Source: VXLM01 sp034421575
GTDB taxonomy: Bacteria; Chloroflexota; Dehalococcoidia; Lucifugimonadales; VXLM01
Length of the DNA stretch: 18,722 bases
Assembly: GCA_034421575.1 (NCBI GenBank)
Contig: DAOUKG010000053.1
Location: 1-18,722, forward strand
Direction of reading: 5' to 3'
Made by a program: the position numbers and the translations under genes. Each line of letters starts with the position of its first letter. The first letter of the stretch is position 1. The notes beneath the pieces are model-generated. The model was given only the letters and a program-made list of their open reading frames with translations. It ran no database searches and was not told the DNA's origin. Below, piece after piece: positions 7,359-15,405 of this stretch.

Positions 7359-8429
7359 ATGCGGGTTGTCTGGGTTTTGGCGCTGCTAGCCATGAACGTC
7401 GCAGTGTCGTCAGCATGTCTAGGGGGAAGTGAGGAGCCGACGCCGACGCCGATCGTCATTGATTCAGCTCCTGAGGACCTCATCAGCTTCGCGTTCTCAT
7501 CCAACTTCGAGCAGGACGGGATGATGTTTGTCGGCACCGACCCCGGCGGCGTCTTCCGTTCCTCCGATTACGGGAACAGTTGGTCACGCATCAACGACGG
7601 CCTCATTGACGGGGTAGTAACCGACATGGTCGTCTCCCCCGACTTTCCCGAAGACAGCACCATATTCATCAGCACCGTCCGCAACGGGGTGTTTCGATCC
7701 ACCAACAGAGGCGACCTGTGGGAGCAGACCGCAAAGGGCCTGGAGCGCCGCAGTGTCGCTGTCATAGCCATATCGCCCGATTACGCGCGCGATAGGACGC
7801 TGTTTGCAGGGACCCAGTTCCGAGGCATCTTCCGGTCGACCAACGGGGGCGACTCCTGGGAACAGGTTGGGCTTCCGAGCAGCAATGTGCTGGCCATAGG
7901 AATCTCTCCCGAGTACTCTTCCGACCGCACCGTGTTTGCGGGGACGGGCCGGAACGGGGTGTTTCGCTCGCTCGACGGCGGGGAGACCTGGGAGGACATT
8001 ACCCGCGGTCTCTTCCAAGGGGCGTCGAACGAGATTCGCTTCTCGCCGGACTATGCTGAAGACCAGACGGTGTTCCTTGGAATGAAGGACGAGGGCCCGT
8101 TCAAATCGACGAATGGGGGCAATTTCTGGCGGCCGGTCGACGAGGGCCTCACCAGCCTGAAGACGGTTGGTCTGGCCGTGTCTCCGAACTTCCGCCGTGA
8201 CGGCCTCGTATATATGGCCTCACTCAACGGAAACCTCTTCGTGTCCAGAGACCAGGGAGAGACGTTCGAGAACACCCTGGTCAAGGGCAGGACTTTCCGC
8301 ACGATGGAGCTTTCTCCCAGTTTTGCATCCGACGGCACGATCTTCGTGGGCGGCTCGCTCTCCAAGATCGCCCGCACCACCGATGGAGGCAAGACCTGGG
8401 AGGATATCGAGATCGAGGTGGACGAGTGA
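7359..8429 (+). CDS. Lipoprotein with seven Asp-box repeats, predicted seven-bladed beta-propeller
   Basis: This 356-residue protein has a short lipoprotein signal (MRVVWVLALL to C20) and a PTPTP linker, so it is probably membrane-anchored on the outside. The rest contains seven Asp-box motifs (S-x-D/N-x-G-x-x-W/F) at residues 68, 114, 160, 204, 250, 296 and 340. Their spacing is 44-46 residues, as expected for seven blades. Each unit also carries a VFRS-like strand, and most have an SP(D/E)(Y/F) element. This resembles the BNR/sortilin (VPS10) and Ycf48-type propellers. No sialidase catalytic residues can be assigned, so a binding or assembly role is more likely than hydrolysis. The ATG at 7359 is chosen for its ribosome site and because it places the signal peptide at the N-terminus. 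Confidence 0.85.
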   Translation: MRVVWVLALLAMNVAVSSACLGGSEEPTPTPIVIDSAPEDLISFAFSSNFEQDGMMFVGTDPGGVFRSSDYGNSWSRINDGLIDGVVTDMVVSPDFPEDSTIFISTVRNGVFRSTNRGDLWEQTAKGLERRSVAVIAISPDYARDRTLFAGTQFRGIFRSTNGGDSWEQVGLPSSNVLAIGISPEYSSDRTVFAGTGRNGVFRSLDGGETWEDITRGLFQGASNEIRFSPDYAEDQTVFLGMKDEGPFKSTNGGNFWRPVDEGLTSLKTVGLAVSPNFRRDGLVYMASLNGNLFVSRDQGETFENTLVKGRTFRTMELSPSFASDGTIFVGGSLSKIARTTDGGKTWEDIEIEVDE

Positions 8430-8459
8430 TTGTCGTTTTGACTGATTAAGGATCTCCAT

Positions 8460-9311
8460 ATGCCGACGGATAGCAGGCTCACTGTCCTCAGCATCGGCGG
8501 ACACCCCAAAGACGTTGTGCTGTACGCGGGCGGAACGATGGCCCTCCACGTCGAACGTGGTGACAACGTTGTCGCGCTGACTCCGACCTATGGCGTTTCC
8601 CACCATGAGAAGGCCGTTGCGGCTTCCAAGCGAGGCGAGAAGATAGACATCGAATCCACCAAGCGAGAGCGGATGCGGGAACTCGTCGAGGCGTGCGCCG
8701 AGCTTGGGGTGAGCGATGTTCGTTGTTTGGGCCACGACGATGACGTGCCGATGGTTCAAAGAAGCATAGTGGAGGACATCGCTGACGTGATCGTCGATGT
8801 TCGCCCGGACTTCATCGTAACCCACCACCCGAATGACTCGGTTGTCATGCACGGGGTGACCGGCCAGATGACTCTTATCGCCCTGGAAACGGCAAGAACT
8901 ATACGCGCAAGCGTCAACCCTCCTCATTCGGTGCGACAGGTCTTCTTTCATACGCAGTACGGTCGTACCAACATCCTCGAACAGGATATTCCACGAATAC
9001 CGTCCGTCGTCATAGACATCACATCGACCGTGCGGAAGAAGGCAGCCGCCATGAACCGCTTCCAGTCGCAGTACTACGGCCCTGACAGCCCACTTCAACG
9101 CAAGCTCGGAGAGGTCCTGGACGGCTCGATTTCCGCGATACACAGCACGGTGCCGTATGCCGAAGCCTTCCTGCCGCTCAATGCCAACGTGTATCGCAGC
9201 CTGCCGTTCTCAGAGTATGAACGTGAGCTTGCCGAACGCACCTCAGAGGAGACATACGCCGGCATGACACAGATGCTCCTCGATGACTTCACGCCCTCAA
9301 GTGACCGGTAG
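8460..9311 (+). CDS. PIG-L/LmbE-family hydrolase with altered catalytic motif
   Basis: This 283-residue protein belongs to the PIG-L/LmbE family of zinc-dependent N-deacetylases acting on sugars and conjugates. The signature normally read as AHPDDE is GHPKDV here. H15 and D18 keep two zinc-ligand positions and H131 (VVMHG) is the probable third, but the first Asp, the general base in studied members, is K17. The RExRELxEACAELGV helix (69-84) and GHDDD (91-95) are typical of the family. AAGGA lies 7 bases before the ATG, and the gene starts 30 bases after the propeller gene, so the two are probably co-transcribed. The fold assignment is firm; normal deacetylase activity is doubtful. Confidence 0.85.
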   Translation: MPTDSRLTVLSIGGHPKDVVLYAGGTMALHVERGDNVVALTPTYGVSHHEKAVAASKRGEKIDIESTKRERMRELVEACAELGVSDVRCLGHDDDVPMVQRSIVEDIADVIVDVRPDFIVTHHPNDSVVMHGVTGQMTLIALETARTIRASVNPPHSVRQVFFHTQYGRTNILEQDIPRIPSVVIDITSTVRKKAAAMNRFQSQYYGPDSPLQRKLGEVLDGSISAIHSTVPYAEAFLPLNANVYRSLPFSEYERELAERTSEETYAGMTQMLLDDFTPSSDR

Positions 9312-9377
9312 TGCCATGCGGATGCCGTTAACTGCTCGCATTCTCTTGCATCACCCGCAGGTGTTCAGGGAGTCCCG

Positions 9378-10535
9378 ATGACCAAGGTCTCGGAAGAAAC
9401 GCGCAGGCAGATCGTCAATCTCGTCCGGGAGTTCGTGACGAACGACGTTCTGCCAATCGCCTCACAGTACGACAACGAGGACAAGTACCCCAAAGAGCTT
9501 GTCCCGACAATGCGGGAGTTGGGGCTGTTCGGGATAACGATACCCGAAGAGTACGGCGGTCTCGGTCTGGACCACACGACGATGGCGATGATCTTCGAGG
9601 AGTTGAGCAAGGGCTGGATGAGCGTCGCAGGGATCATCGGGACGCATCACGTAATGGCGTCAATCGTGGGAGACTTCGGTACCGACGAGCAGAAGCAGCG
9701 CCTGCTGCCATCGATGGCAAACGGCGACATTCGAGGCGCGCTCGGCCTGACGGAGCCCGAGGCCGGAAGCGACGTCCAGAACATCCAGACCACCGCTAGA
9801 CGGGACGGGGAGGAGTATGTTCTGAACGGGAGCAAGATGTTCATTACGAACGGAGAGCACGGCAACGCCGTGGCGGTCCTCGCGAAGACCGATCCCCATT
9901 CAGAGCCGCGCTACCGGGGAATCAGTTGTTTCGTGGTACAGAAGCCCGCTGAAGGATTTTCTGTAGGCCAGCACATCGACAAGCTTGGATATCGAGGACT
10001 GGATACGGTCGAGCTGGTTTTCGACAACGTACGGGTCTCCACTGAGGACCTGGTCGGCGGGGAAGAGGGGAGGGGATACAGCCAGGTGCTCAGCGCGCTG
10101 GAGTCCGGCCGGATAAATGTGGCTGCCAGGGCAGTCGGAGTTGCGACCGCCGCGTTCGAGGCAGCTATCAAGTACGCGAGCCAGCGCAAGGCGTTCGGAA
10201 AGCGGATAGCGGAGCATCAGGCAATTGCGACAAAACTGGCCGATATGGCGACCAAGATCGAAGCGGCGCGTCTGCTGACCTACGAGGCGGCACGAAAGCG
10301 TGACGAGGGACGGCGTGTGGACCTTGAGGCGGGCATGGCCAAGCTGTTCGCGTCAGAGGTCTGCGGTGAAGTGACGATGGAGGCCATGCGCATTCATGGC
10401 GGATACGGCTATATCAAAGAGTATCCTGTCGAGCGGTACTATCGTGACGCGCCACTGATGATCATCGGCGAGGGCACCAACGAGATTCAGAAGCTGGTCA
10501 TTGCCCGCAGGTTGCTCGACAAGTACGGAGTGTAA
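9378..10535 (+). CDS. Acyl-CoA dehydrogenase
   Basis: This 385-residue FAD enzyme has the normal length and motifs of acyl-CoA dehydrogenases, which make the alpha,beta double bond in acyl-CoA and pass electrons to ETF. LTEPEAGSD and FITNGEHG form the flavin and substrate region. AFGKRIAEHQAI and the MRIHGGYGYIKEYPVERYYRD segment are signature motifs. E365 in GEGTNEIQ sits at the short-chain/butyryl-type catalytic Glu position. GGGAG lies 7 bases before the ATG. The chain-length preference is not certain. The stop codon TAA (10533-10535) shares its last base with the inverted repeat of the following element. No other beta-oxidation gene adjoins it. Confidence 0.94.
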   Translation: MTKVSEETRRQIVNLVREFVTNDVLPIASQYDNEDKYPKELVPTMRELGLFGITIPEEYGGLGLDHTTMAMIFEELSKGWMSVAGIIGTHHVMASIVGDFGTDEQKQRLLPSMANGDIRGALGLTEPEAGSDVQNIQTTARRDGEEYVLNGSKMFITNGEHGNAVAVLAKTDPHSEPRYRGISCFVVQKPAEGFSVGQHIDKLGYRGLDTVELVFDNVRVSTEDLVGGEEGRGYSQVLSALESGRINVAARAVGVATAAFEAAIKYASQRKAFGKRIAEHQAIATKLADMATKIEAARLLTYEAARKRDEGRRVDLEAGMAKLFASEVCGEVTMEAMRIHGGYGYIKEYPVERYYRDAPLMIIGEGTNEIQKLVIARRLLDKYGV

Positions 10536-10638
10536 TACCAATTGGGTGTAATGAAGCCGCATTGTCGCTAGCGTATCCGATGGATTCCCGCTTTCGCGGG
10601 AATGACGGATTCACGGTGTATTCAAAACGAATTGGTAT
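10535..10638. repeat. MITE-like inverted-repeat element
   Basis: A 104-base non-coding element is bounded by a perfect 9-base terminal inverted repeat, ATACCAATT (10535-10543) and AATTGGTAT (10630-10638). The similarity continues imperfectly inward. The centre holds a hairpin, ATTCCCGC (10584-10591) and GCGGGAAT (10596-10603), with a 4-base loop. It fills most of the gap between two convergent genes. Terminal repeats with no coding capacity fit a miniature non-autonomous transposon. No target duplication is clear. The central hairpin could also end transcription from either side. Confidence 0.6.
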
Positions 10639-10665
10639 AAGGTTCCTCAACTCGGCTGACCAGCA

Positions 10666-11739
10666 TTATTCTCCGGCGCGAATTACGAGATCATCGGTGA
10701 CCTGCTCAACACTAGAACAGCCGGAGTACGCCATGATCTTGTCGAATTCCGCTCGGAGAATCGACAGCATCAGCCGTACACCATTCTCTCCATCGTAGGC
10801 AAGGCCCCAGTGGACGGGCCGCCCGACGAATACGGCCCTCGCTCCCAGCGCCAGGGCGCGAAACACGTCGAGGCCGGAGCGAACGCCGGAGTCGAAGTAG
10901 ACCTCCACCTCGTCTCCCAAGATTTCGACGAACTGCGGCAGGAGCTCAATGGAAGAGAGTCCTCCGTCGAATTGCCTTCCTCCATGCGTCGAAACGATGA
11001 CGCCATCCACGCCGTAGTCGAGACATCGACGAGCGTCGTCGAGTCTTCTGACTCCCTTGAGCACCAGTGGAAGGCCACCGGAGAGCTCACGCAGCCAGTC
11101 GAGGCGGTCCCATGTTATGTTCGGGGGTTGCCACGTCGCGAATCCGCCCTCGTCCGTAAGGTCCGGCCTCCTGTTCCGCAAGTTTCCGAATGACCTGATC
11201 TCCGAGGGAACCGACGGCGAGGTTAGCAGATTGTCCATCAGCGGGAATGGCCCTGCGACATCGACGGTGAGTACGAGCGCCGAAAAGCCTGCGGGCTTGA
11301 GGAGGGGCAGGTATTCCTCGGTGAGACCGTCGCTGTAGTGAATGTGCTGGAACCAGATCGGACCCTTCGCCGCAGCTCCAACTTCGTCCAACGTATAGGC
11401 CGACCCGGTGGGGACCGCCATCAGAGTGCCTTCCGCTCCCGCCGCCCTCGCGACCGCCAGCTCGCCGTCCGGATGGCTTCCCGTCTGGCCGCCTGCCGGA
11501 GCGCACATGATCGGGAAGTCGATCCGCTGTCCCAAGACCGTCGTCGAGAGGTCTCGCTGCGTAGTGTCCACGAGAACAGGAGGGTTCAGGGCGATCTCGT
11601 CGAGTTTTTCGCGATTACGGTCGCGGGTCCAGTTTTCTCCGATGCCCCGCGCCACAAAGTGCCGCTGTTCAGGCGACATGTTCGATTCCGCTGCGGCTCT
11701 GAGTTCGGCGATTGTTGTAGGCGGGGCTGTGGTCTCCAC
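10666..11739 (-). CDS. FMN-dependent alpha-hydroxyacid-oxidase-family protein
   Basis: This 357-residue protein has the glycolate/lactate oxidase TIM-barrel pattern. STTVLG and the PIMCAPAG strand come first, then LTVD with D160, LKGV with K228, and STHGGRQFDGG with H252 and R255. YFDSGVRSG and VGRP, the FMN phosphate site, follow. D160, K228, H252 and R255 match the flavin-base and proton-abstraction residues. By manual alignment to spinach glycolate oxidase, however, Tyr24, Tyr129 and Arg164 are H27, I133 and L167. The substrate is therefore probably not glycolate or lactate. The GTG at 11739 is chosen because GGAGAG lies 5 bases upstream; longer in-frame starts run into the divergent gap. 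Confidence 0.88.
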   Translation of the reverse strand: METTAPPTTIAELRAAAESNMSPEQRHFVARGIGENWTRDRNREKLDEIALNPPVLVDTTQRDLSTTVLGQRIDFPIMCAPAGGQTGSHPDGELAVARAAGAEGTLMAVPTGSAYTLDEVGAAAKGPIWFQHIHYSDGLTEEYLPLLKPAGFSALVLTVDVAGPFPLMDNLLTSPSVPSEIRSFGNLRNRRPDLTDEGGFATWQPPNITWDRLDWLRELSGGLPLVLKGVRRLDDARRCLDYGVDGVIVSTHGGRQFDGGLSSIELLPQFVEILGDEVEVYFDSGVRSGLDVFRALALGARAVFVGRPVHWGLAYDGENGVRLMLSILRAEFDKIMAYSGCSSVEQVTDDLVIRAGE

Positions 11740-11744
11740 GAATT

Positions 11745-11750
11745 CTCTCC
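11745..11750 (-). promoter_or_regulatory. Ribosome binding site setting the FMN-oxidase start
   Basis: On the minus strand GGAGAG lies 5 bases before GTG 11739. A TACAAT (-10 like) sits at 11768-11773 on the same strand, but no convincing -35 is paired with it. Confidence 0.5.
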
Positions 11751-11830
11751 GGCGAAAAACTCCGGCAATTGTAAACCACAGGACGGTGGTGCGCTCGAAT
11801 GGAGAAACGATATATGCTGAGACGGCGAAT

Positions 11831-11844
11831 CGAGGATATCCTCG
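11831..11844. promoter_or_regulatory. 14-base perfect palindrome in divergent gap, possible operator
   Basis: CGAGGATATCCTCG is a perfect palindrome between the divergently transcribed FMN-oxidase and glycosidase-like genes, 51 bases before the latter's ATG. Symmetry and position suit a dimeric repressor site. One such palindrome is expected by chance in about 16 kb, so evidence is modest. Confidence 0.3.
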
Positions 11845-11894
11845 CCTGATAGACTTGGCGATGACTGCAGCATGAGTCGATTGGAGGTCTTTCA

Positions 11895-13856
11895 ATGCCG
11901 CTCCCACGACCGATCACCATTGCGAATACGCGATACCTGAAGGACGACGTCAACAGCTACAGCCCCGAGATCATCGAGATCGCCAAGCGGCTTGATGCAA
12001 ACCACATTCTCCTGAGCTTCACCGGCACATCAGGCGAGCAGAAGGAACGATGGAACTGGAGCCTCATCAAGCAATTCGTGCGTCAAGCCCACGACGAAGG
12101 GCTGTTCGTGGCGTTCTACATGAAGCTCACGAACATCAACTGGAAGCCGATGTTCCACGAGCGACCGGAGTCGCGGGACTGGCTGATGCGCTACGCCGAC
12201 GGGCGACCCGCCATCTACCTGGGGCATCCAGACCGGTACATGGGCTGTCTGAACAATCCCGCATGGCGGAGCTACCTGAAGGAGATGATCGAGAAGGCGG
12301 TCGAGCACGAACCCGACTCGCTCTTCTACGACAACTGCTTCGTGCCGCGAGAGCTGGCAGGCGTCCGTGACGACGAAGCAGCGGCGGCAGGTTGGGCGTG
12401 TTACTGCGACGTTTGCCGTGTGAGGTTTCGAGAGTACACGGCTGAGAAACTGGGATGGGAATGCGAGTTGCCCTGGCCTCCGAAATGGGACGATCCCATC
12501 TGGCAGACGTTCATCGAGTTCCGCGACGAGTACTTCGTCGAATCCATGAGCATGGTTGTCGACTACGCGCACGAGCTTGATCCCGGCATCGTCGTGTACC
12601 CGAACCTGGCAGTGCCGTGGATGGGTGGAGGAGGAGCCAAGGGATCAGCGACCCACCTCGTTGCGGACAAGGTCGACCTGATCCTACTGGAGCGGCGGGG
12701 CGCGCCGAGACTGGAATCGCCCCCGGCGGGAGGGATGCCACGCGCCGTGAACGCCGTCGTTGACTGGAAGTACGGCTCTCGCGTCAAAAACACGCCCATC
12801 TGGTACCGGCAGAACAAACCGGGTTCTCACACTCCCGACCAGATGAAGATTGGTCTCGCCGAATCATCGGCGTTCAACGGGGCTACACACCACATCATGG
12901 CTGCTCTGTTCACCCATGAGCACGTCAAGGCCGACATCATCAGGCACTATTACACGTGGCTCCAAGAGCACGAGCGGTTCTACGTCGACGCCAGGCCTCT
13001 GGCAGATGTGGCGCTGCATGTCTCGACGCCTACGATCAACTGGTACTATCCGAACCGTGTGACGCATGGCGGAGGTGACCTTCCACAGAACATCACTGGA
13101 CTCGCGCAGGCCCTCGTGGAGCTTCACCTCCCATTCAACGTAGTGCTGGACGAGGACCTCAGTGCCAACCACGGCTACCGTGTCCTCGTGCTTCCGAATT
13201 CTGCCTGCATGAGCGACGGTGACGTTGAGGCCGTTCGAAGGTTCGTCGCGGACGGAGGCAGCCTCATCGCCACCGGCGAAACTTCACTGTATGACGAGAA
13301 GCTCCGCATCCGGGACGACTTTGCCCTTGCCGACGTGTTCGGAGCGCACCATGGCCAGAACGTGCCGGAGATTGTGAAGAACGAATACGGCAAAGGAAGG
13401 GTGGCGTTCCTGTCAGGAGAGCCGGACGAGAGATTCTGGTACGAGGGTATTTCGTCAGACTTGGCCCTTTTCCGCGAGGCAGTGGAGTACGTTCTCGACG
13501 GCGACTGGCCCATCGAGATCGACGTGCCTACGACTACCGTGATGAATCTCACCGAAACGGCTGACGCCGAAACCACTGTCGTGCATCTCATCAACTACGA
13601 CGTACAGCTCACCGAGACGCAAAAGGCCTTCGGGAAGGAAGAGGTCCCACCCGTGACCGACACCCTGGCGCGCCGGGTTATGGACATTCCGGTGACGCTC
13701 CGTAAGCCCGGCTATAGGCGAGTTGAACGGGTCACCCTCTATTCGACCGACCTTGACGATACCCTGGATTTGCCATTCCAAGAGTCCGAGCGCGCAGTGA
13801 GTTTTGAGATTCCCGTGCTGTGGATCTACAACCTGATCGCCGTTGACTGGCGATGA
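11895..13856 (+). CDS. Glycoside-hydrolase-like protein (TIM barrel plus GATase-like domain)
   Basis: This 653-residue cytosolic-looking protein has no signal peptide. Residues about 5-365 look like a glycosidase-type TIM barrel, including HILLSFTG, FVAFYMKL, SLFYDNCF (D146), IVVYPN and LILLERR (E266). D146 and E266 are candidate active-site acids. A CYCDVC cluster (169-174) is typical of uncharacterised GH42-related families. Residues about 365-540 resemble the class-I-amidotransferase-like trimerisation domain of GH42 galactosidases (YRVLVLPNSACMSDGD, then FVADGGSLIATGE). A C-terminal beta domain of about 110 residues follows. GGAGG lies 7 bases before the ATG. The substrate is unknown, and no sugar transporter lies nearby. 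It may share control with the divergent FMN-oxidase gene. Confidence 0.75.
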   Translation: MPLPRPITIANTRYLKDDVNSYSPEIIEIAKRLDANHILLSFTGTSGEQKERWNWSLIKQFVRQAHDEGLFVAFYMKLTNINWKPMFHERPESRDWLMRYADGRPAIYLGHPDRYMGCLNNPAWRSYLKEMIEKAVEHEPDSLFYDNCFVPRELAGVRDDEAAAAGWACYCDVCRVRFREYTAEKLGWECELPWPPKWDDPIWQTFIEFRDEYFVESMSMVVDYAHELDPGIVVYPNLAVPWMGGGGAKGSATHLVADKVDLILLERRGAPRLESPPAGGMPRAVNAVVDWKYGSRVKNTPIWYRQNKPGSHTPDQMKIGLAESSAFNGATHHIMAALFTHEHVKADIIRHYYTWLQEHERFYVDARPLADVALHVSTPTINWYYPNRVTHGGGDLPQNITGLAQALVELHLPFNVVLDEDLSANHGYRVLVLPNSACMSDGDVEAVRRFVADGGSLIATGETSLYDEKLRIRDDFALADVFGAHHGQNVPEIVKNEYGKGRVAFLSGEPDERFWYEGISSDLALFREAVEYVLDGDWPIEIDVPTTTVMNLTETADAETTVVHLINYDVQLTETQKAFGKEEVPPVTDTLARRVMDIPVTLRKPGYRRVERVTLYSTDLDDTLDLPFQESERAVSFEIPVLWIYNLIAVDWR

Positions 13857-13888
13857 TGTGGGCCTCAGTGGGATGAAATCACCGGCTA

Positions 13889-15343
13889 ATGGGCACGTCT
13901 GAAACCATAGCTCGATTCGAGAGCGGAGTTGGGAAGGCTGTCGCTTCTGCGGACCTGGCAGGCAGCCGATTGGTCGTTGCGGTCTCAGGCGGTTCTGACT
14001 CGCTGGCAATGCTGTATGCCTTTCACCGTCTTCAGGATGAGTTGCATCTTGATCTTCACGTCGCCCACCTCGACCATCAGCTTAGGGGCGAGGACTCCAC
14101 TGCCGACGCCGAGTTCGTAGTCAACACCTGTGCCAAGCTTGGCATCGAATGTACGTTGGATAAAGTAGACGTGCTCGCGTTCCAAAGGGAGCATCGGATG
14201 TCGCTCGAAGAGGCTGCCAGGGAGGCACGTTACGATTTCCTAACATTGGTCGCCAATCGGGAGGGGGCCGACTCGATCGCTCTGGGCCACACGTCGGACG
14301 ATCAGGTCGAGACTGTTTTGATGAACATCATCAGGGGGAGTGGGTTGAGAGGACTGCGCGGCATGTTGCCTAAGTCCACACGGCGCATCTCCGGCGGCGA
14401 TATCACGCTCTTTCGCCCGCTCCTGCGTCTGTCGAAGGGCGACACCACGGGGTATTGTCAGGCGCTGGGAATTACCCCGCGGCTCGACGACTCCAACACT
14501 TCAATGGAGTTGACAAGGAACAGGATCAGACTGGAACTGCTGCCGATGTTGCGGGACTTGAACCCTGAAATCGGGAAGGCCATAGAGCGATTGTCGCAAA
14601 ACGCGGGGGATGCGCTTGAAGCAGTTGAACTGGCGGTTGACGCGGCATGGTCACAGGTCATCGAAGAAGGGGACGACTGCATTCGCATCGACCGCGAGGA
14701 ATTTCGTCGGCTTGACGAGGGACTGCGCCAACACCTCATGTTCCGCGCTCTAGCCCGGATTAAGGAAGATGCGCTCGGCATCGAGCGAGGGCACGTACAG
14801 AACGCTGCAAACGCAGTTCTCAATTCTCCAGGATCACTGCTTCACCTGCCGGAGAGCCTGCGACTCGCCGTTGAGCAAAACGATGCCCTAATATATCTGG
14901 GAGAAACGTTGTCCTCGCTGCAGCGGCCGGCGCCAATTGAGGGCAAATGCACGATCGGTGTTCCGGGCGAGACTATAGTGGGCGAGTGGCGAATCACGAC
15001 AGAGCGAAGCGAAGCGACGGCAAAGCACCCTCCCGCCGCAAGTGAGCAACGTGCCGAAGGAGTATTCGTCGAGCGCTTCGGGGGCACCGTCGATATCACC
15101 TCGCTGGCAGTGCGGACCCGTGAGCCGGGCGACCGGTTTCAGCCTCTCGGCATGTCCGGTACCAAGAAACTGAAGGACTTCATGATCGATGAGAAAGTGC
15201 CCAACTCGCTGAGAGACGGCGTACCGCTTGTAGTCACGTCGCAGGGCGTCGCCTGGGTCGTTGGGTGGCGCATCGCAGAGTGGGCCAAGGTTGATGATGG
15301 CGACCGCGAGTGTCTTCAGATCACGGTGGAGAGGTCAGTCTAG
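13889..15343 (+). CDS. tilS: tRNA(Ile)-lysidine synthase TilS
   Basis: This 484-residue TilS attaches lysine to C34 of the CAU-anticodon tRNA-Ile so that it reads AUA. The PP-loop SGGSDS (33-38) binds ATP. LDHQLRG and the HTSDDQVETVLMNIIRG segment (from about 132) are TilS signatures. A helical middle region (about 210-330) and a C-terminal domain with TREPGDRFQPLGM and KKLKDFMIDEKVP complete the full-length bacterial form. It is essential in most bacteria. It starts 32 bases after the glycosidase-like gene, with only a weak GGGATGA ribosome site. Its partner genes hpt and ftsH, often adjacent in other bacteria, are not here. Confidence 0.95.
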   Translation: MGTSETIARFESGVGKAVASADLAGSRLVVAVSGGSDSLAMLYAFHRLQDELHLDLHVAHLDHQLRGEDSTADAEFVVNTCAKLGIECTLDKVDVLAFQREHRMSLEEAAREARYDFLTLVANREGADSIALGHTSDDQVETVLMNIIRGSGLRGLRGMLPKSTRRISGGDITLFRPLLRLSKGDTTGYCQALGITPRLDDSNTSMELTRNRIRLELLPMLRDLNPEIGKAIERLSQNAGDALEAVELAVDAAWSQVIEEGDDCIRIDREEFRRLDEGLRQHLMFRALARIKEDALGIERGHVQNAANAVLNSPGSLLHLPESLRLAVEQNDALIYLGETLSSLQRPAPIEGKCTIGVPGETIVGEWRITTERSEATAKHPPAASEQRAEGVFVERFGGTVDITSLAVRTREPGDRFQPLGMSGTKKLKDFMIDEKVPNSLRDGVPLVVTSQGVAWVVGWRIAEWAKVDDGDRECLQITVERSV

Positions 15344-15405
15344 CGCCCCTCAATCCCTCTTCTGGTACCATGTCCCCCTGATTTTGACAGAGAGGGACTT
15401 CTTCC

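Noticed and set aside
8220..9143. 307-residue open frame on the minus strand
   Set aside because: It lies wholly antisense to the end of the propeller gene and the PIG-L gene, shows no domain pattern, and is a GC-driven shadow frame.
10562..10798. Small open frame inside the MITE-like element
   Set aside because: It crosses the hairpin and runs antisense into the FMN-oxidase gene; no support as a protein.
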